64,000 nucleotides of DNA, taken from assembly GCA_029262115.1 (NCBI GenBank), contig JAJCZZ010000049.1, positions 62,001-126,000 on the forward strand. Reading direction: 5' to 3'. This document shows, in pieces, positions 24,492 through 33,049 of the stretch (position 1 is its first letter; each line of letters starts with the position of its first letter). The DNA is from Gemmatimonadota bacterium (GTDB lineage Bacteria > Gemmatimonadota > Gemmatimonadetes > Longimicrobiales > Gaopeijiaceae). The notes under the pieces are model-generated. The model was not told the DNA's origin, ran no database searches, and was given only the letters and a program-made list of their open reading frames with translations. Position numbers and translations under genes: made by a program.

Positions 24492-25235
24492 CTACAGTTC
24501 AGCTTTCCAAGCGAGCAGCGTATCGACCTGGTTCGTAGTGATCCGCGGGACGCCCATCTCCAGGAGGCGAGACGCCTGGACCGGATCGTCGATGGTCCAT
24601 ACCGCCATCGGGATGCTCGCCACCCGGAAGCGGGCGGATTGCACGGGGTCGTCCAGGAGGATCCGCCCATCGAGGTCGACCAGCGCCCGCTCGTCCCCGT
24701 GGGCCCGACGAAGTGCGTCGTCGACGCGCGACGGCTCCTCCACGATGTATCCGATCCGGAGGTCGGACTGCTGACTGCGCATACGGTCCAGGAGCGTCCA
24801 GTTCATGGCAATGAACACGGTCTGCTCGAGAACCCCCACGGAACGGGCAATCCGTATCATTCGATCGAGGTCCTCGAACTCCCGGAATCCCTTGACCTCC
24901 GCGTAGATCGTATCGAAGCGGCCCGAGCATGCGGCGAAGGCCTCCTCCAGGCTCGGGACGGGCTCGCCCACGAATTCGGGAGAGAACCACGCCCCGGCGT
25001 CCAGCTTCTTCAGTTGGGCGAGAGTTCTCCGCTTGATGGGCCCGACGCCGTTCGTGGTGCGGCTCAGCATTGTATCGTGGAAGAGCACCGGTGTGCCGCA
25101 GGCCGCGGTGTGGATGTCGAACTCCACCGCGTCAGCGCCCGCCGAGAACGCGGCCTCCAGCGCGGCCAGGGTATTTTCGGGCGCCCGTGCGCTGAAGCCG
25201 CGGTGAGCGATGACCTCGACGTTCGACGGAGTCAC
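24492..25235 (-). CDS. Glycerophosphodiester phosphodiesterase (GDPD family)
   Basis: The 247-residue enzyme begins at a GTG overlapping the stop of the upstream small membrane protein (GTGA). The active-site motif VIAHRGFSARAPENT, metal ligands VEFDIH and acid/base His in VLFHDTMLSRTTNG are all present, as are YAEVKG and the C-terminal VWTIDDP...ITTNQVD. It cleaves glycerophosphodiesters to glycerol-3-phosphate and an alcohol. There is no signal peptide, so it is cytoplasmic. It is in a two-gene minus-strand operon. Confidence 0.93.
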   Translation of the reverse strand: MTPSNVEVIAHRGFSARAPENTLAALEAAFSAGADAVEFDIHTAACGTPVLFHDTMLSRTTNGVGPIKRRTLAQLKKLDAGAWFSPEFVGEPVPSLEEAFAACSGRFDTIYAEVKGFREFEDLDRMIRIARSVGVLEQTVFIAMNWTLLDRMRSQQSDLRIGYIVEEPSRVDDALRRAHGDERALVDLDGRILLDDPVQSARFRVASIPMAVWTIDDPVQASRLLEMGVPRITTNQVDTLLAWKAEL

Positions 25236-25537
25236 GGCCTGGGCGGATCCTGGGTCGACTCGTCTCCGGCCGAGAGCTGGCGGTGGAAGTCGGTCACCTC
25301 GTTGAGCGTCCGCACCGAACCTTCCATCGCCTCCATCTGCTGCTCCATGAGCGCGAGCCGTCGCTCCAGAATCGAAACCGTCTCGTCCAGCCCCTTGTGG
25401 TCGAAGAGCTTGGCCATGGCCTCCACCGCCGGCTTCAGCGCGAAGCGGGCCGTGAGTCCGATGACCGGAACGAGCACGATCGAGATGCCCATGACGGTCG
25501 CGACGAGTCCGACGAGATCGATTGGTACGATTTCCAT
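25232..25537 (-). CDS. Small membrane protein with coiled-coil tail
   Basis: This gene encodes 101 residues from the ATG preceded by AGGCAGG. The longer frame starting at 25687 would overlap the divergent sigma-factor gene. An N-terminal membrane helix (VGLVATVMGISIVLVPVIGL) is followed by a heptad-like helix (ETVSILERRLALMEQQMEAM). Similar short anchor-plus-coiled-coil proteins occur widely in Gemmatimonadota without known function. The 132-bp gap to the ECF sigma gene is a divergent promoter region. Confidence 0.7.
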   Translation of the reverse strand: MEIVPIDLVGLVATVMGISIVLVPVIGLTARFALKPAVEAMAKLFDHKGLDETVSILERRLALMEQQMEAMEGSVRTLNEVTDFHRQLSAGDESTQDPPRP

Positions 25538-25669
25538 CTTGCCTGCCTTTCGCGACGCGAATGGGACGGGTGGCGCGTGACGGTGTACGACGGAGAAGAC
25601 GGGCGCAAGGGTTCCCGCGACGGGCTTCCAACCCCGGACGCCTCCCTTCCGTCCAAGGACGTGAAGAAC

Positions 25670-26230
25670 GTGACCGGATTCCCTCACGATTCACGGGTGC
25701 CTGTGGGTGCTGTGCCGATAGAAGCGACCGACGTACAACGGGCTGCGCGTGGCGACCACCAAGCGTTCGAGCGTCTCTACCGCGACCACGTGGGACGGGT
25801 GTACGCGCTCGCCGTCCGGATGGCGGGGGACGGGATGGCCGACGACCTGACTCAGGAGGTGTTCATCCGTGCTTGGGAGAAGCTCGGGAGCTTTCGTGGC
25901 GACGCTCGCTTCGGAACGTGGCTGCATCGCCTCGCCGTGAACTACATCCTGACCAAACGGACGAGCGCACGCCGAAGGGAGGCGCGACACGTGGCGGACG
26001 ACGGCCTGGTGGATCGGATGGTCGCGCCGAGACGGCGCAGTTCGGGTGCCGCGATGGATCTCGAACAGGCCATGAAGAGTCTCCCCGAGGGCGCTCGGCA
26101 GGTCTTCGTTCTGTACGACGTGGAGGGGTACCCGCACGACGAGATCGCGGGAATGATGGACATCTCGGTGGGGACGTCGAAGTCCCAATTGCACCGTGCG
26201 CGCATGCTGCTACGCAAACATCTGGACTGA
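25670..26230 (+). CDS. ECF RNA polymerase sigma factor
   Basis: This is a sigma-70 family protein of about 186 residues. Region 2 includes FERLYRDHVGRVYALAVRM and DDLTQEVFIRAWEKLGSFRG; region 4 includes LPEGARQVFVLYDVEGYPHDEIA and GTSKSQLHRAR. Several in-frame GTG codons (25661, 25670, 25697) could start it. I chose 25670 for its spacing from AAGGA. It is followed 4 bp later by a zinc-type anti-sigma and then three DUF4097 genes, its likely targets or co-regulated partners. Confidence 0.93.
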   Translation: MTGFPHDSRVPVGAVPIEATDVQRAARGDHQAFERLYRDHVGRVYALAVRMAGDGMADDLTQEVFIRAWEKLGSFRGDARFGTWLHRLAVNYILTKRTSARRREARHVADDGLVDRMVAPRRRSSGAAMDLEQAMKSLPEGARQVFVLYDVEGYPHDEIAGMMDISVGTSKSQLHRARMLLRKHLD

Positions 26231-26234
26231 CAAT

Positions 26235-26945
26235 ATGAACGACCATCGATACTGGACCCACCGTCTGACCGAGTACGTCGACGGCGACATGACACCGGCC
26301 GACCGCCTCGCGTTCGAGAACCACGCGGAGGCCTGCAGCGACTGCTCTGCCGCCGTGGCCGACATCCGAGCCCTCGTGGAGGAGGCCGGGCGACTCGGAC
26401 CGACGCCGCCGCCACGTGACCTGTGGCCGGCCATCGAGCGCGGCCTCTCGCGGCCTGGCGTCGTCGGCTCGCCAGGCGAGACACGCGTGATTGCGCTTCC
26501 GACGGCTCAGGCCCCCCGGAAGCGCGAGCGTTCCTTCACGCTGTCGGGACCCCAACTGGCCGCGGCCGCGGCGGTCCTGATGTTGCTGTCGACCACGGTC
26601 ACGCTGGCGCTGCGTCCGGTCGCGGTTGCACCCGGCTCGCAGGATCCGGTCCCCGGTGCGGTGCGGGCCGCTTCGACGGAAAGCGGCGGCTCGGATGCGC
26701 TACTCGCCGAAGAGGTCGCGGCCCTCGAGGAGGGACTGCAGGCTTCGCGTGATCGCCTCGATCCGAATACGGTGCGGATCATCGAGAAGAACCTCGCCGT
26801 GATCGAGCGTGCGATATCAGAGTCGCGGCAGGCGCTTCTGGTCGACCCCGAGAGCGACTTTCTCCGGGACCACCTGGATCGTGCCTTCCAGCGGAAGCGG
26901 GAGTACCTGCAGGAAGCGACCGAGATGGTCGAGTGGGCTGGGTGA
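26235..26945 (+). CDS. Zinc-binding anti-sigma factor (membrane)
   Basis: The 236-residue protein starts at the ATG 4 bp after the sigma stop. The N-terminal ZAS domain has HAEACSDC (HxxxCxxC) at about residues 32-39. One membrane helix lies at about 112-130 (AAAAAVLMLLSTTVTLAL), and an extracytoplasmic helical tail (LEEGLQASRDRLDPNTVR...) likely senses or binds periplasmic factors. It should hold the ECF sigma inactive at the membrane. Its end overlaps the first DUF4097 gene by one base. Confidence 0.92.
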   Translation: MNDHRYWTHRLTEYVDGDMTPADRLAFENHAEACSDCSAAVADIRALVEEAGRLGPTPPPRDLWPAIERGLSRPGVVGSPGETRVIALPTAQAPRKRERSFTLSGPQLAAAAAVLMLLSTTVTLALRPVAVAPGSQDPVPGAVRAASTESGGSDALLAEEVAALEEGLQASRDRLDPNTVRIIEKNLAVIERAISESRQALLVDPESDFLRDHLDRAFQRKREYLQEATEMVEWAG

Positions 26946-27790
26946 TGCTTCAGTCCCTCGCAGTGGCCGGGGCCTTGGCCCTGAGCCTGACCCCCAACGA
27001 CACCGTTTTGGAGGTTCGGCGCGGGGACCGCCTCGTGGTGGAGAACCTGTCGGGCACCGTGGCCGTCGGGTCCTGGAACCGCGACGCGCTCGAGGTTCGG
27101 GGAGAGCCGGGTGATCGTGCCGAGGTGTCGGTCGTTCGCAACGGGTCCACCCTGACGATGGCCCCGTCCCGCCGGCGCGGGCGAAACCGCGAGGTCGATG
27201 CCGTCGTCAGGGTCCCTGCATGGATGGACGTCGAGATCGGAGGTCGTGAGTTGGAGGTTTCCGTCCGCGGCCTCACGGGCTCGGTCTTCGTGCGAAATAT
27301 CGAAGGGGATATCCGGGTCGACGGTACGCGGGGTCCGCTGCGCCTCCACAGTGTGGACGGCGAGATCCTGGTGAGGGACGCCCGGGGGCGTGTCGAGGCG
27401 CGTTCGCGGGGTGACGATGTCACGCTCGTCGACGTCATCGGCGAGGTGGACGTCGAGACGGGAAACGGGGACGTCCTCCTGGACCGGGTCGATGGCTCCT
27501 TCATTCGGGCGGAGACGTTGGACGGAGATGTGCGGTTCATCGGGCCGATCCGGCGAGGGGGGCGGTATTCGTTTTCGGTCCACGATGGCGATGCGGTCCT
27601 GGAACTGCCCCGCGGCTCCGCGTTCGACGCCACGGTGGCCACGTTCGACGGGGACTTCGTCTCGGACTTCCCGGTCGTGATCGCGAATTACCGGGGCGGA
27701 CGGGCCTTCAAGTTCACGCTCGGGGGCGGCGGAGCGTCGGTTCGGATCGAGGTGTTCGACGGTGAAATTCGGCTGGTGGAACGACGATAG
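26945..27790 (+). CDS. DUF4097 beta-solenoid protein, first of three
   Basis: The 281-residue protein starts at the ATG sharing its A with the anti-sigma TGA. The N-terminus is a weak signal (MLQSLAVAGALALSL). The rest is a repeated short-strand pattern around xGDIxV-like turns (GDIRVDG, DGEILVRD, NGDVLLDRV, DGDVRFIG, DGEIRLV), as in DUF4097 putative adhesins, which fold as right-handed beta-helices. It is co-transcribed with the ECF sigma and anti-sigma. Function is unknown; a cell-surface or envelope-stress output is inferred. Confidence 0.8.
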   Translation: MLQSLAVAGALALSLTPNDTVLEVRRGDRLVVENLSGTVAVGSWNRDALEVRGEPGDRAEVSVVRNGSTLTMAPSRRRGRNREVDAVVRVPAWMDVEIGGRELEVSVRGLTGSVFVRNIEGDIRVDGTRGPLRLHSVDGEILVRDARGRVEARSRGDDVTLVDVIGEVDVETGNGDVLLDRVDGSFIRAETLDGDVRFIGPIRRGGRYSFSVHDGDAVLELPRGSAFDATVATFDGDFVSDFPVVIANYRGGRAFKFTLGGGGASVRIEVFDGEIRLVERR

Positions 27791-27866
27791 GAGAGGGACT
27801 GAAGCGGGGCGTCCTGGGCGCCCCCTCTACACGCCGCGTTGGTGCGGCCGATCACAGGAGATGACG

Positions 27867-28772
27867 ATGGGACGGGCAAGAGGAGTCGTGGTAGCGGCGG
27901 CGGCGTTGATGGCGTTCGGCGCCCAGGACGTGGCGGCGCAGAGCAGCGGAATCGAGCGGGCACTGGAGCGCGCCGCCGAGGCGCTCGAGCGCGCCTTCGA
28001 CGGGATGGGACGCGCCATGGATCGGGCGTTCGATCGCGGCGCGGACGGTGCGTACACGGCGGCCGCGGACGACTTCCGTTGGACCGGTCGGCTCGCCGAC
28101 GGGCAGATCCTCGAGATCAAGGGGCTGAACGGCAGTGTCCGTGCCGAGCGGGCGTCGGGCTCGGAAATCGAGGTACGTGCAGAGGCCCGGGCGCGCCGGA
28201 GCAATCCGGACGACGTTCGGATCGAGGTCGTCGAGCACGAAGAGGGACTGACGATCTGCGCCGTGTATCCGTCCCCCGAGGGCAGACGCGAGAACTACTG
28301 TGCCCCGGGCTCCGACGGACGCATGAACAGCCGCAACAACGACACCCGTGTCGACTTCGTCATATCCCTGCCGGATGGCGTGCGTTTCGCGGGGCGGACG
28401 GTCAATGGCGACGTCGAGGCGCTCGGGCTCCGTTCCGACGTCGTGGTGGCCACGGTCAATGGGGACGTGGACGTCGCCACCACCGGGTACGCTGAAGCGA
28501 GGACAGTGAACGGGTCGATCGAAGCCCAGATGGGTAGGATGGATCCCGAGGGTGGCCTCAACTTCCAGACGGTCAACGGAAGCATTGAGCTCGATCTCCC
28601 AGACGACGTGGACGCCAACCTGGACGCCCGCTGGGTGAACGGGAGTATCGAGTCCGACCTGCCCCTTCGGATCAACGGCCGAATCTCCCGCCAGCGAGCC
28701 TCGGGCGTCCTGGGCAACGGGGGCCCCGAGCTGTCCGTGTCGACCGTCAACGGCTCGATCCGGATCCGGTGA
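27867..28772 (+). CDS. DUF4097 beta-solenoid protein with VNGSI repeats, second of three
   Basis: The 301-residue protein starts at the ATG 6 nt after AGGAG; an ATG two codons earlier abuts the ribosome site. It has a signal peptide to DVAAQ, then a charged helix (RALERAAEALERAFDGMG). Seven rungs are marked by LNGSV/VNGDV/VNGSI (LNGSVRAE, VNGDVEAL, VNGDVDVA, VNGSIEAQ, VNGSIELD, VNGSIESD, VNGSIRIR). It is exported and probably a surface beta-helix. The stop codon sits within a possible GTG (28769) of the next gene. Confidence 0.82.
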   Translation: MGRARGVVVAAAALMAFGAQDVAAQSSGIERALERAAEALERAFDGMGRAMDRAFDRGADGAYTAAADDFRWTGRLADGQILEIKGLNGSVRAERASGSEIEVRAEARARRSNPDDVRIEVVEHEEGLTICAVYPSPEGRRENYCAPGSDGRMNSRNNDTRVDFVISLPDGVRFAGRTVNGDVEALGLRSDVVVATVNGDVDVATTGYAEARTVNGSIEAQMGRMDPEGGLNFQTVNGSIELDLPDDVDANLDARWVNGSIESDLPLRINGRISRQRASGVLGNGGPELSVSTVNGSIRIR

Positions 28773-28798
28773 AATTCATGTACTCCTTGGAGCGACTG

Positions 28799-29830
28799 AT
28801 GAAAAATACCCTCATGGCTCTCGCTGCCGTCGGCCTGCTGGCGGGTGAGGTGATCGGGCAGGAGAGCCACAGAATTTCCGGATCCGAGGTGGCGATCTAC
28901 AACCTCGTCGGCACGGCGCAGGTTCGTCGGGGCACGGGCTCGGACGTGGTCGTGCGAGTAATCCGCGGGGGACGCGACGGCGGCCGCTTGGACGTAGCGG
29001 TCGACGAGATTCGCGGCCGACGGACCTTGCGTGTTCTCTATCCGGACAACGAGATCGTGTACCCGGAGATGGGCCGGAACAGCAACAACAATGTCAGTGT
29101 GCGCGACGATGGAACGTTCGGGGGCGGCCGAGGTGGTGAGCGTGTGCGCATTCGGGGGAACGGGCGCGGGCTCGAGGCGTGGGCCGATCTCGTCATTGAA
29201 GTGCCCTCGGGCCGTGCCCTCTCTCTCTACGTTTCGGCGGGTGACGTCGAAGTGAACGGCGTGGAGGGCCGATTCCTGATCGACACGGGGAGTGGGGAGG
29301 TCGTGGTTTCCAACGTGCGCGGCACGCTGGGAGTCGACACAGGCTCCGGAGCCGTGCGCGTCACCGACGTCGAGGGGGATCTCAACGTGGACACGGGGTC
29401 GGGCTCCGTGTCGCTTCGGAGCGTGAACGGGAGAGAGGTGCTGGTCGACACAGGCTCGGGGCGCGTGACCGGTACGGGCGTGCGAGCCTCCGTCCTACGA
29501 GTCGACACGGGCTCGGGGTCGATCGAGATGGACGACGTGACGTCCAGCGACGTCGTGCTCGACACCGGCTCCGGGTCGGTCCGGCTCGACCTTACCCGTG
29601 ACGTCGAGCGCCTGGACATCGACACCGGTTCGGGGTCGGTCACCGTGAGCGCTCCGGCGAACCTCGGAGCCGAAATCGAAGTGGAGACGGGAAGCGGAGG
29701 CATCGACGTGGACTTTGCCGTTCAGGTCAGAACCGTCCGAAGGGATCACCTGATCGGACGGATCGGGGACGGCGGTGGGCGGATCCGCATCGACACCGGC
29801 TCGGGGAGCATTCGCCTGATCCGGCGATGA
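28799..29830 (+). CDS. DUF4097 beta-solenoid protein with DTGSG repeats, third of three
   Basis: The 343-residue protein starts at the ATG of MKNTLMALAAVGLLAG, which gives a clean signal peptide and is preceded by GGAG; GTG 28769 and ATG 28778 are weaker alternatives. Eight DTGSG and one ETGSG motifs recur, mostly every 18-21 residues, matching one beta-helix turn each. The codons vary between copies, so this is selected protein structure, not recent DNA duplication. The Asn/Gly-rich insertion GRNSNNNVSVRDDGTFGGG lies before the repeats. Function is unknown. Confidence 0.83.
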   Translation: MKNTLMALAAVGLLAGEVIGQESHRISGSEVAIYNLVGTAQVRRGTGSDVVVRVIRGGRDGGRLDVAVDEIRGRRTLRVLYPDNEIVYPEMGRNSNNNVSVRDDGTFGGGRGGERVRIRGNGRGLEAWADLVIEVPSGRALSLYVSAGDVEVNGVEGRFLIDTGSGEVVVSNVRGTLGVDTGSGAVRVTDVEGDLNVDTGSGSVSLRSVNGREVLVDTGSGRVTGTGVRASVLRVDTGSGSIEMDDVTSSDVVLDTGSGSVRLDLTRDVERLDIDTGSGSVTVSAPANLGAEIEVETGSGGIDVDFAVQVRTVRRDHLIGRIGDGGGRIRIDTGSGSIRLIRR

Positions 29831-29894
29831 CCGCCGGAGGGTGGATCCGCTCTGATCCGGCGATAGCTACCGGAATGCAGGGCGCAGTGGGGCC

Positions 29895-29926
29895 GAGGGC
29901 CTGACCGTGACGCGGTCAGCGCCCTC
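29895..29926. terminator. Strong hairpin between convergent genes
   Basis: GAGGGCCTGACCG pairs with CGGTCAGCGCCCTC (13 pairs, one bulged C) around loop TGACG. It lies between the third DUF4097 gene and the end of the opposite histidine kinase gene, and is probably a bidirectional terminator although no long T-run follows. Just before it, TGATCCGGCGAT occurs twice (at the end of the DUF4097 gene and about 33 bp later). Confidence 0.65.
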
Positions 29927-29929
29927 GCT

Positions 29930-32122
29930 TCACGTTCCTCGCCGGGCCCACGGTCTCCAACGTGCACGCCCCTCTGTCGGCGCTTCGATCCAGAAGGCGC
30001 TTCCGTGTGGTTGCCGCGGTTCCACGCCGCAGTCGCCGCCGATCCGCTGCATGCCTCTACGGACGACCGCGAGGCCGATGCCCGTTCCGGGGTGTGCGCT
30101 TCCCTCGCTCAGGCGCTCGAACACCCGGAAGATTCGCTCTTCCTGACCTTCCGGCACGCCGATCCCGTTGTCGACCACCCAGACACGGACTTTATCACCC
30201 CGCTCCTCGGTGGTGATCGACACCTTCGGCGTGCGGCCGTCGGGCACGAATTTGACAGCGTTCGAGAGGAGGTTGGCCATGACCTGGACCATCATCGTGT
30301 GACTGCCCAGGACCGTGGGCATTCCCTCTTCCACCGTCAGATCCGCGCCGGCTTCTATGAGGTAGGCTTCGACCTGCGAGCGGGCTGCGTCGACGGCCCG
30401 GTCGAGGTCGACCGGCTTCAACTCCATCTGCTCGAAGCTGAGACGGCTGTATTCGAGCAGGCCCGAGATCAGCTCTTCGGACTGCCGGCCCGACGCGATG
30501 ATGCGCCGCGCGTAGTCCCGTGCTTCCGGCTCCAGCCCATCTCCGAAATTCTGGAGGAGGGCGTGCGCGAAGCCCTGCATGGTTCGTAGAGGGGCGCGCA
30601 AGTCGTGGGAAACGGAGTACGCGAAGGACTCGAGCTCTTTGTTGGCCTGACTCAACTGACCCGCCAGCGTTCGGAATCTGGCCTCGTTGACACGAAGGGC
30701 CTCCTCCGCTTCGAGGCGCTCCGCATACGCCGCCACGGACGTCGCCAGATTTGCCGCGAGAGCGGTCCGGCGTGCGTTCCACTTGACCGGATCGGTCGAA
30801 GCGATGATCAGCGTCCCGAGCGCCTCGCGCCCGCCAAGCAAGGGAAACGCGGCAAAGAACTCAAGGGCAAGCGCGTCGAGGCAGCTACTCACTCGGCCGC
30901 GCGTGTCGCCCGTCCCGAAGGCAATGACCGGGCGGCGAGACCGCAGGGCTTCGCCCGACAGGGAGCCGTGTACCGGGGCCTCGCAAGTCCCCTCGGACCC
31001 GGGGAGTCCACGGGCGGCCGTGACGACCAGCCGATCGCGTTCCCGATCGACATGTTCGATGGCCACGATCGGCATCCCGAGCGCCTCGCTGACTTGCTTC
31101 AGGATCTGACCGTAGGCGTCGTCGAGCGACGACGACGTCGCGAGCGACACCTCCGCCAGCCGATGCAACGCGTCGAGTTCCTCGTTCCGGCGGGCGAGTT
31201 CCACGCGGGCGGTCCGTTCCTCGGTCGTGTCGCGGGCGACGCCGTCGGCCCGGATCGGGTGCCCGGCATCGTCGCGCTCCACCTCGACGGTAGCGCGAAT
31301 CCAGCGGGTGGAGCCGCCCTCCCGTTGGATCGGATACTCGCGAACCCACGGACCTGAGGAAGGGTCCTCGCGAAGGGCCTGCCATGGATCCCCGGACCCC
31401 TCCCTCGGAAGCAGGTATCGTCTCCACGCCTCGGGATGCTGGAGCAGGTAGTCCGGGGACTGGCCGAAGACGTGGCTGCTCGCCGGCGAAACCTGTATGA
31501 GACGGCCGGTCCTCAGGTCCACAGAGAAGAAGACATCGGCAAGGTTGTGGAACAGCTTCGCCAACTCGCGGGTCGTCGACTCGAGGGCGTCGGCGGTCTC
31601 CTGGCGCTCTCCCTGCTCGTGGATCCGCCTCTCCGCAATCATCAGCCGAACGTTCAGGAGCGTCGGGTCGACCGGCTTGCGGATGAAGTCGTCTCCCCCC
31701 GCCTCCAGAATCTGGCTCGCCGCCGCGGTCTCTTCACCGCCGGTAATCGCAATGATCACCGGTTGGGGCGCCTCGCGAGCGCGGATCCGACGGCACAGCT
31801 CGAGGCCGTCGATGCCCGGAAGCATGAGGTCCATCAGGATCAGTGGCTGCGGGTCGTCCTGAAACGCCTCCCACGCCGTTTCTCCCGATTCACAGGAGAT
31901 GACCGTATACCCCCGCGCGCGGAGCAATTCCGAGAAATACCACCGGTCGCTGACATTGTCCTCGACGACCAACACCCGTAACCCGGCTGCAGGCAACGGC
32001 TGATCGCCCGACTGCGGCGGGTTGGAAAAGGTGTCGACGGTCACGATCGGGGGGGGGCGAAGGTCGACGTCACGTTGCGTGGCGGCCCGGTAGTAATAGG
32101 CCAACGGTCGACGATCCGCCAT
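29930..32122 (-). CDS. Hybrid sensor histidine kinase: REC-PAS-GAF-HisKA-HATPase
   Basis: The 730-residue protein starts at the ATG of MADRRPLAYYY. An N-terminal receiver (about 48-165; VLVVEDN, acceptor in LILMDLMLPG, FIRKPVD) is followed by PAS (about 190-315), GAF (about 345-480, with AIEHVDRERDRL), a coiled coil, HisKA with SYSVSHDLRAPLRTM and HATPase_c (NLLSNAVKF, DNGIGVP, GTGIGLAVV). It has no membrane helix, so it is soluble. The receiver-first order suggests it takes phosphoryl groups from another kinase or is allosterically controlled. It lies 8 bp downstream of the lipoprotein gene. Confidence 0.92.
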   Translation of the reverse strand: MADRRPLAYYYRAATQRDVDLRPPPIVTVDTFSNPPQSGDQPLPAAGLRVLVVEDNVSDRWYFSELLRARGYTVISCESGETAWEAFQDDPQPLILMDLMLPGIDGLELCRRIRAREAPQPVIIAITGGEETAAASQILEAGGDDFIRKPVDPTLLNVRLMIAERRIHEQGERQETADALESTTRELAKLFHNLADVFFSVDLRTGRLIQVSPASSHVFGQSPDYLLQHPEAWRRYLLPREGSGDPWQALREDPSSGPWVREYPIQREGGSTRWIRATVEVERDDAGHPIRADGVARDTTEERTARVELARRNEELDALHRLAEVSLATSSSLDDAYGQILKQVSEALGMPIVAIEHVDRERDRLVVTAARGLPGSEGTCEAPVHGSLSGEALRSRRPVIAFGTGDTRGRVSSCLDALALEFFAAFPLLGGREALGTLIIASTDPVKWNARRTALAANLATSVAAYAERLEAEEALRVNEARFRTLAGQLSQANKELESFAYSVSHDLRAPLRTMQGFAHALLQNFGDGLEPEARDYARRIIASGRQSEELISGLLEYSRLSFEQMELKPVDLDRAVDAARSQVEAYLIEAGADLTVEEGMPTVLGSHTMMVQVMANLLSNAVKFVPDGRTPKVSITTEERGDKVRVWVVDNGIGVPEGQEERIFRVFERLSEGSAHPGTGIGLAVVRRGMQRIGGDCGVEPRQPHGSAFWIEAPTEGRARWRPWARRGT

Positions 32123-32130
32123 ATCGGTGC

Positions 32131-32955
32131 TCAGCTCTCCGCCAGCGTACCGCCTGTCCGAAGACGGGCCGCCCGGGCCATCGCCGCCTCGGCTTCCAAG
32201 AACGTGCCGGTATCGATGGCAGCGAGATAACCGACGCGCGCTCCGTCCCACGCCCACCGTTCTTCAGCTGCCAATCCCGCGAGGAAGGCGTCGAGCGACG
32301 CCTCGGACACCCCCGACCGTTCGTAGGCAGCGAGCTCCGGGTCGGTCCATCGGGGCAACGGTTCGAGCCCGTCCAGCGCGTCCAGGATGCCCCGTACGAT
32401 GCGACGGCCGATAGCCACGAGGTCGGCGTCCCGATCGGCTGCGCCCCGCCATGTGGAGACGATCTGTCCGGTCGTGGCATCCGCAATCCGGACGTCCACG
32501 TACGAGGAGTCCAGGCCGACCGAGGCCCAGGTTGCCGTGGCGACGAACTCCGCGCCTTCCGACACGCCCACAGGGGGGGCGCCCGTCGGCCGGGATTCGC
32601 CTCGGCGCTCACGCTCGGCGGCGGCGGCGAAGCGACGACGTTCCACGAACTCGACGTCGCGTCGCCGCAGGAGCCCGAGCGACGTGAGTTCCTGAACCGC
32701 CAACTCCGTGGGGACGGGGTAAACGTCGGGTGCCCCGCGTGCGAGGATTTGCACCGGGCCGACGGACACCCGGGGTGCGCCGGGCAGCGCCAGCGGACGG
32801 GGTGTCGCCAGTGATTGCCAACTCGCGAGGCCCCCCGACACCGGTCCCTCGGTCGATGCCGTTCCGGCTCCGCCCGCACACCCGGAGACGAGAAGCGTGG
32901 TGAAGAGCCCCACGGCAGGCAGGCGTCGGGAGGCAAGGCGTGCAGCGTCGGTCAT
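32131..32955 (-). CDS. Lipoprotein with TolB_N/CsgG-like domain
   Basis: The 274-residue protein has a lipoprotein signal with lipobox LVSGC (about Cys26). The middle resembles the alpha/beta fold of TolB N-terminal, CsgG and FlgT-type domains: ELAVQELTSLGLLRRRDVEFVERRR, then GAEFVATATWASVGLDSSYVDVRI and ADATTGQIVSTWRG (shown in parts under 20 residues where conserved). The C-terminus is Ala-rich helical, possibly TPR-like. It is likely anchored to the outer membrane on the periplasmic side. It is in one operon with the hybrid kinase and divergent from the thioesterase. Confidence 0.65.
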   Translation of the reverse strand: MTDAARLASRRLPAVGLFTTLLVSGCAGGAGTASTEGPVSGGLASWQSLATPRPLALPGAPRVSVGPVQILARGAPDVYPVPTELAVQELTSLGLLRRRDVEFVERRRFAAAAERERRGESRPTGAPPVGVSEGAEFVATATWASVGLDSSYVDVRIADATTGQIVSTWRGAADRDADLVAIGRRIVRGILDALDGLEPLPRWTDPELAAYERSGVSEASLDAFLAGLAAEERWAWDGARVGYLAAIDTGTFLEAEAAMARAARLRTGGTLAES

Positions 32956-33049
32956 AGCGCGGTGGGTACGGAGTTGAGTTGCGATTCGAATGGTTCCAAG
33001 CTACCACCTGGACGTCGTTCCCTACCAGAAAAAAAGGACACATTCGCCC

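Noticed and set aside
29227-29703. Minus-strand frame with repeated PEPVST-like motifs opposite the DTGSG gene
   Set aside because: Its repeats are only the complement of the DTGSG codons; there is no start context and the + strand frame has a signal peptide.
29260-29830. Possible tandem DNA repeat or CRISPR-like array
   Set aside because: Spacing is 54-63 bp but units are protein motifs with varying codons, and no spacer/leader structure exists. No CRISPR array was seen anywhere.
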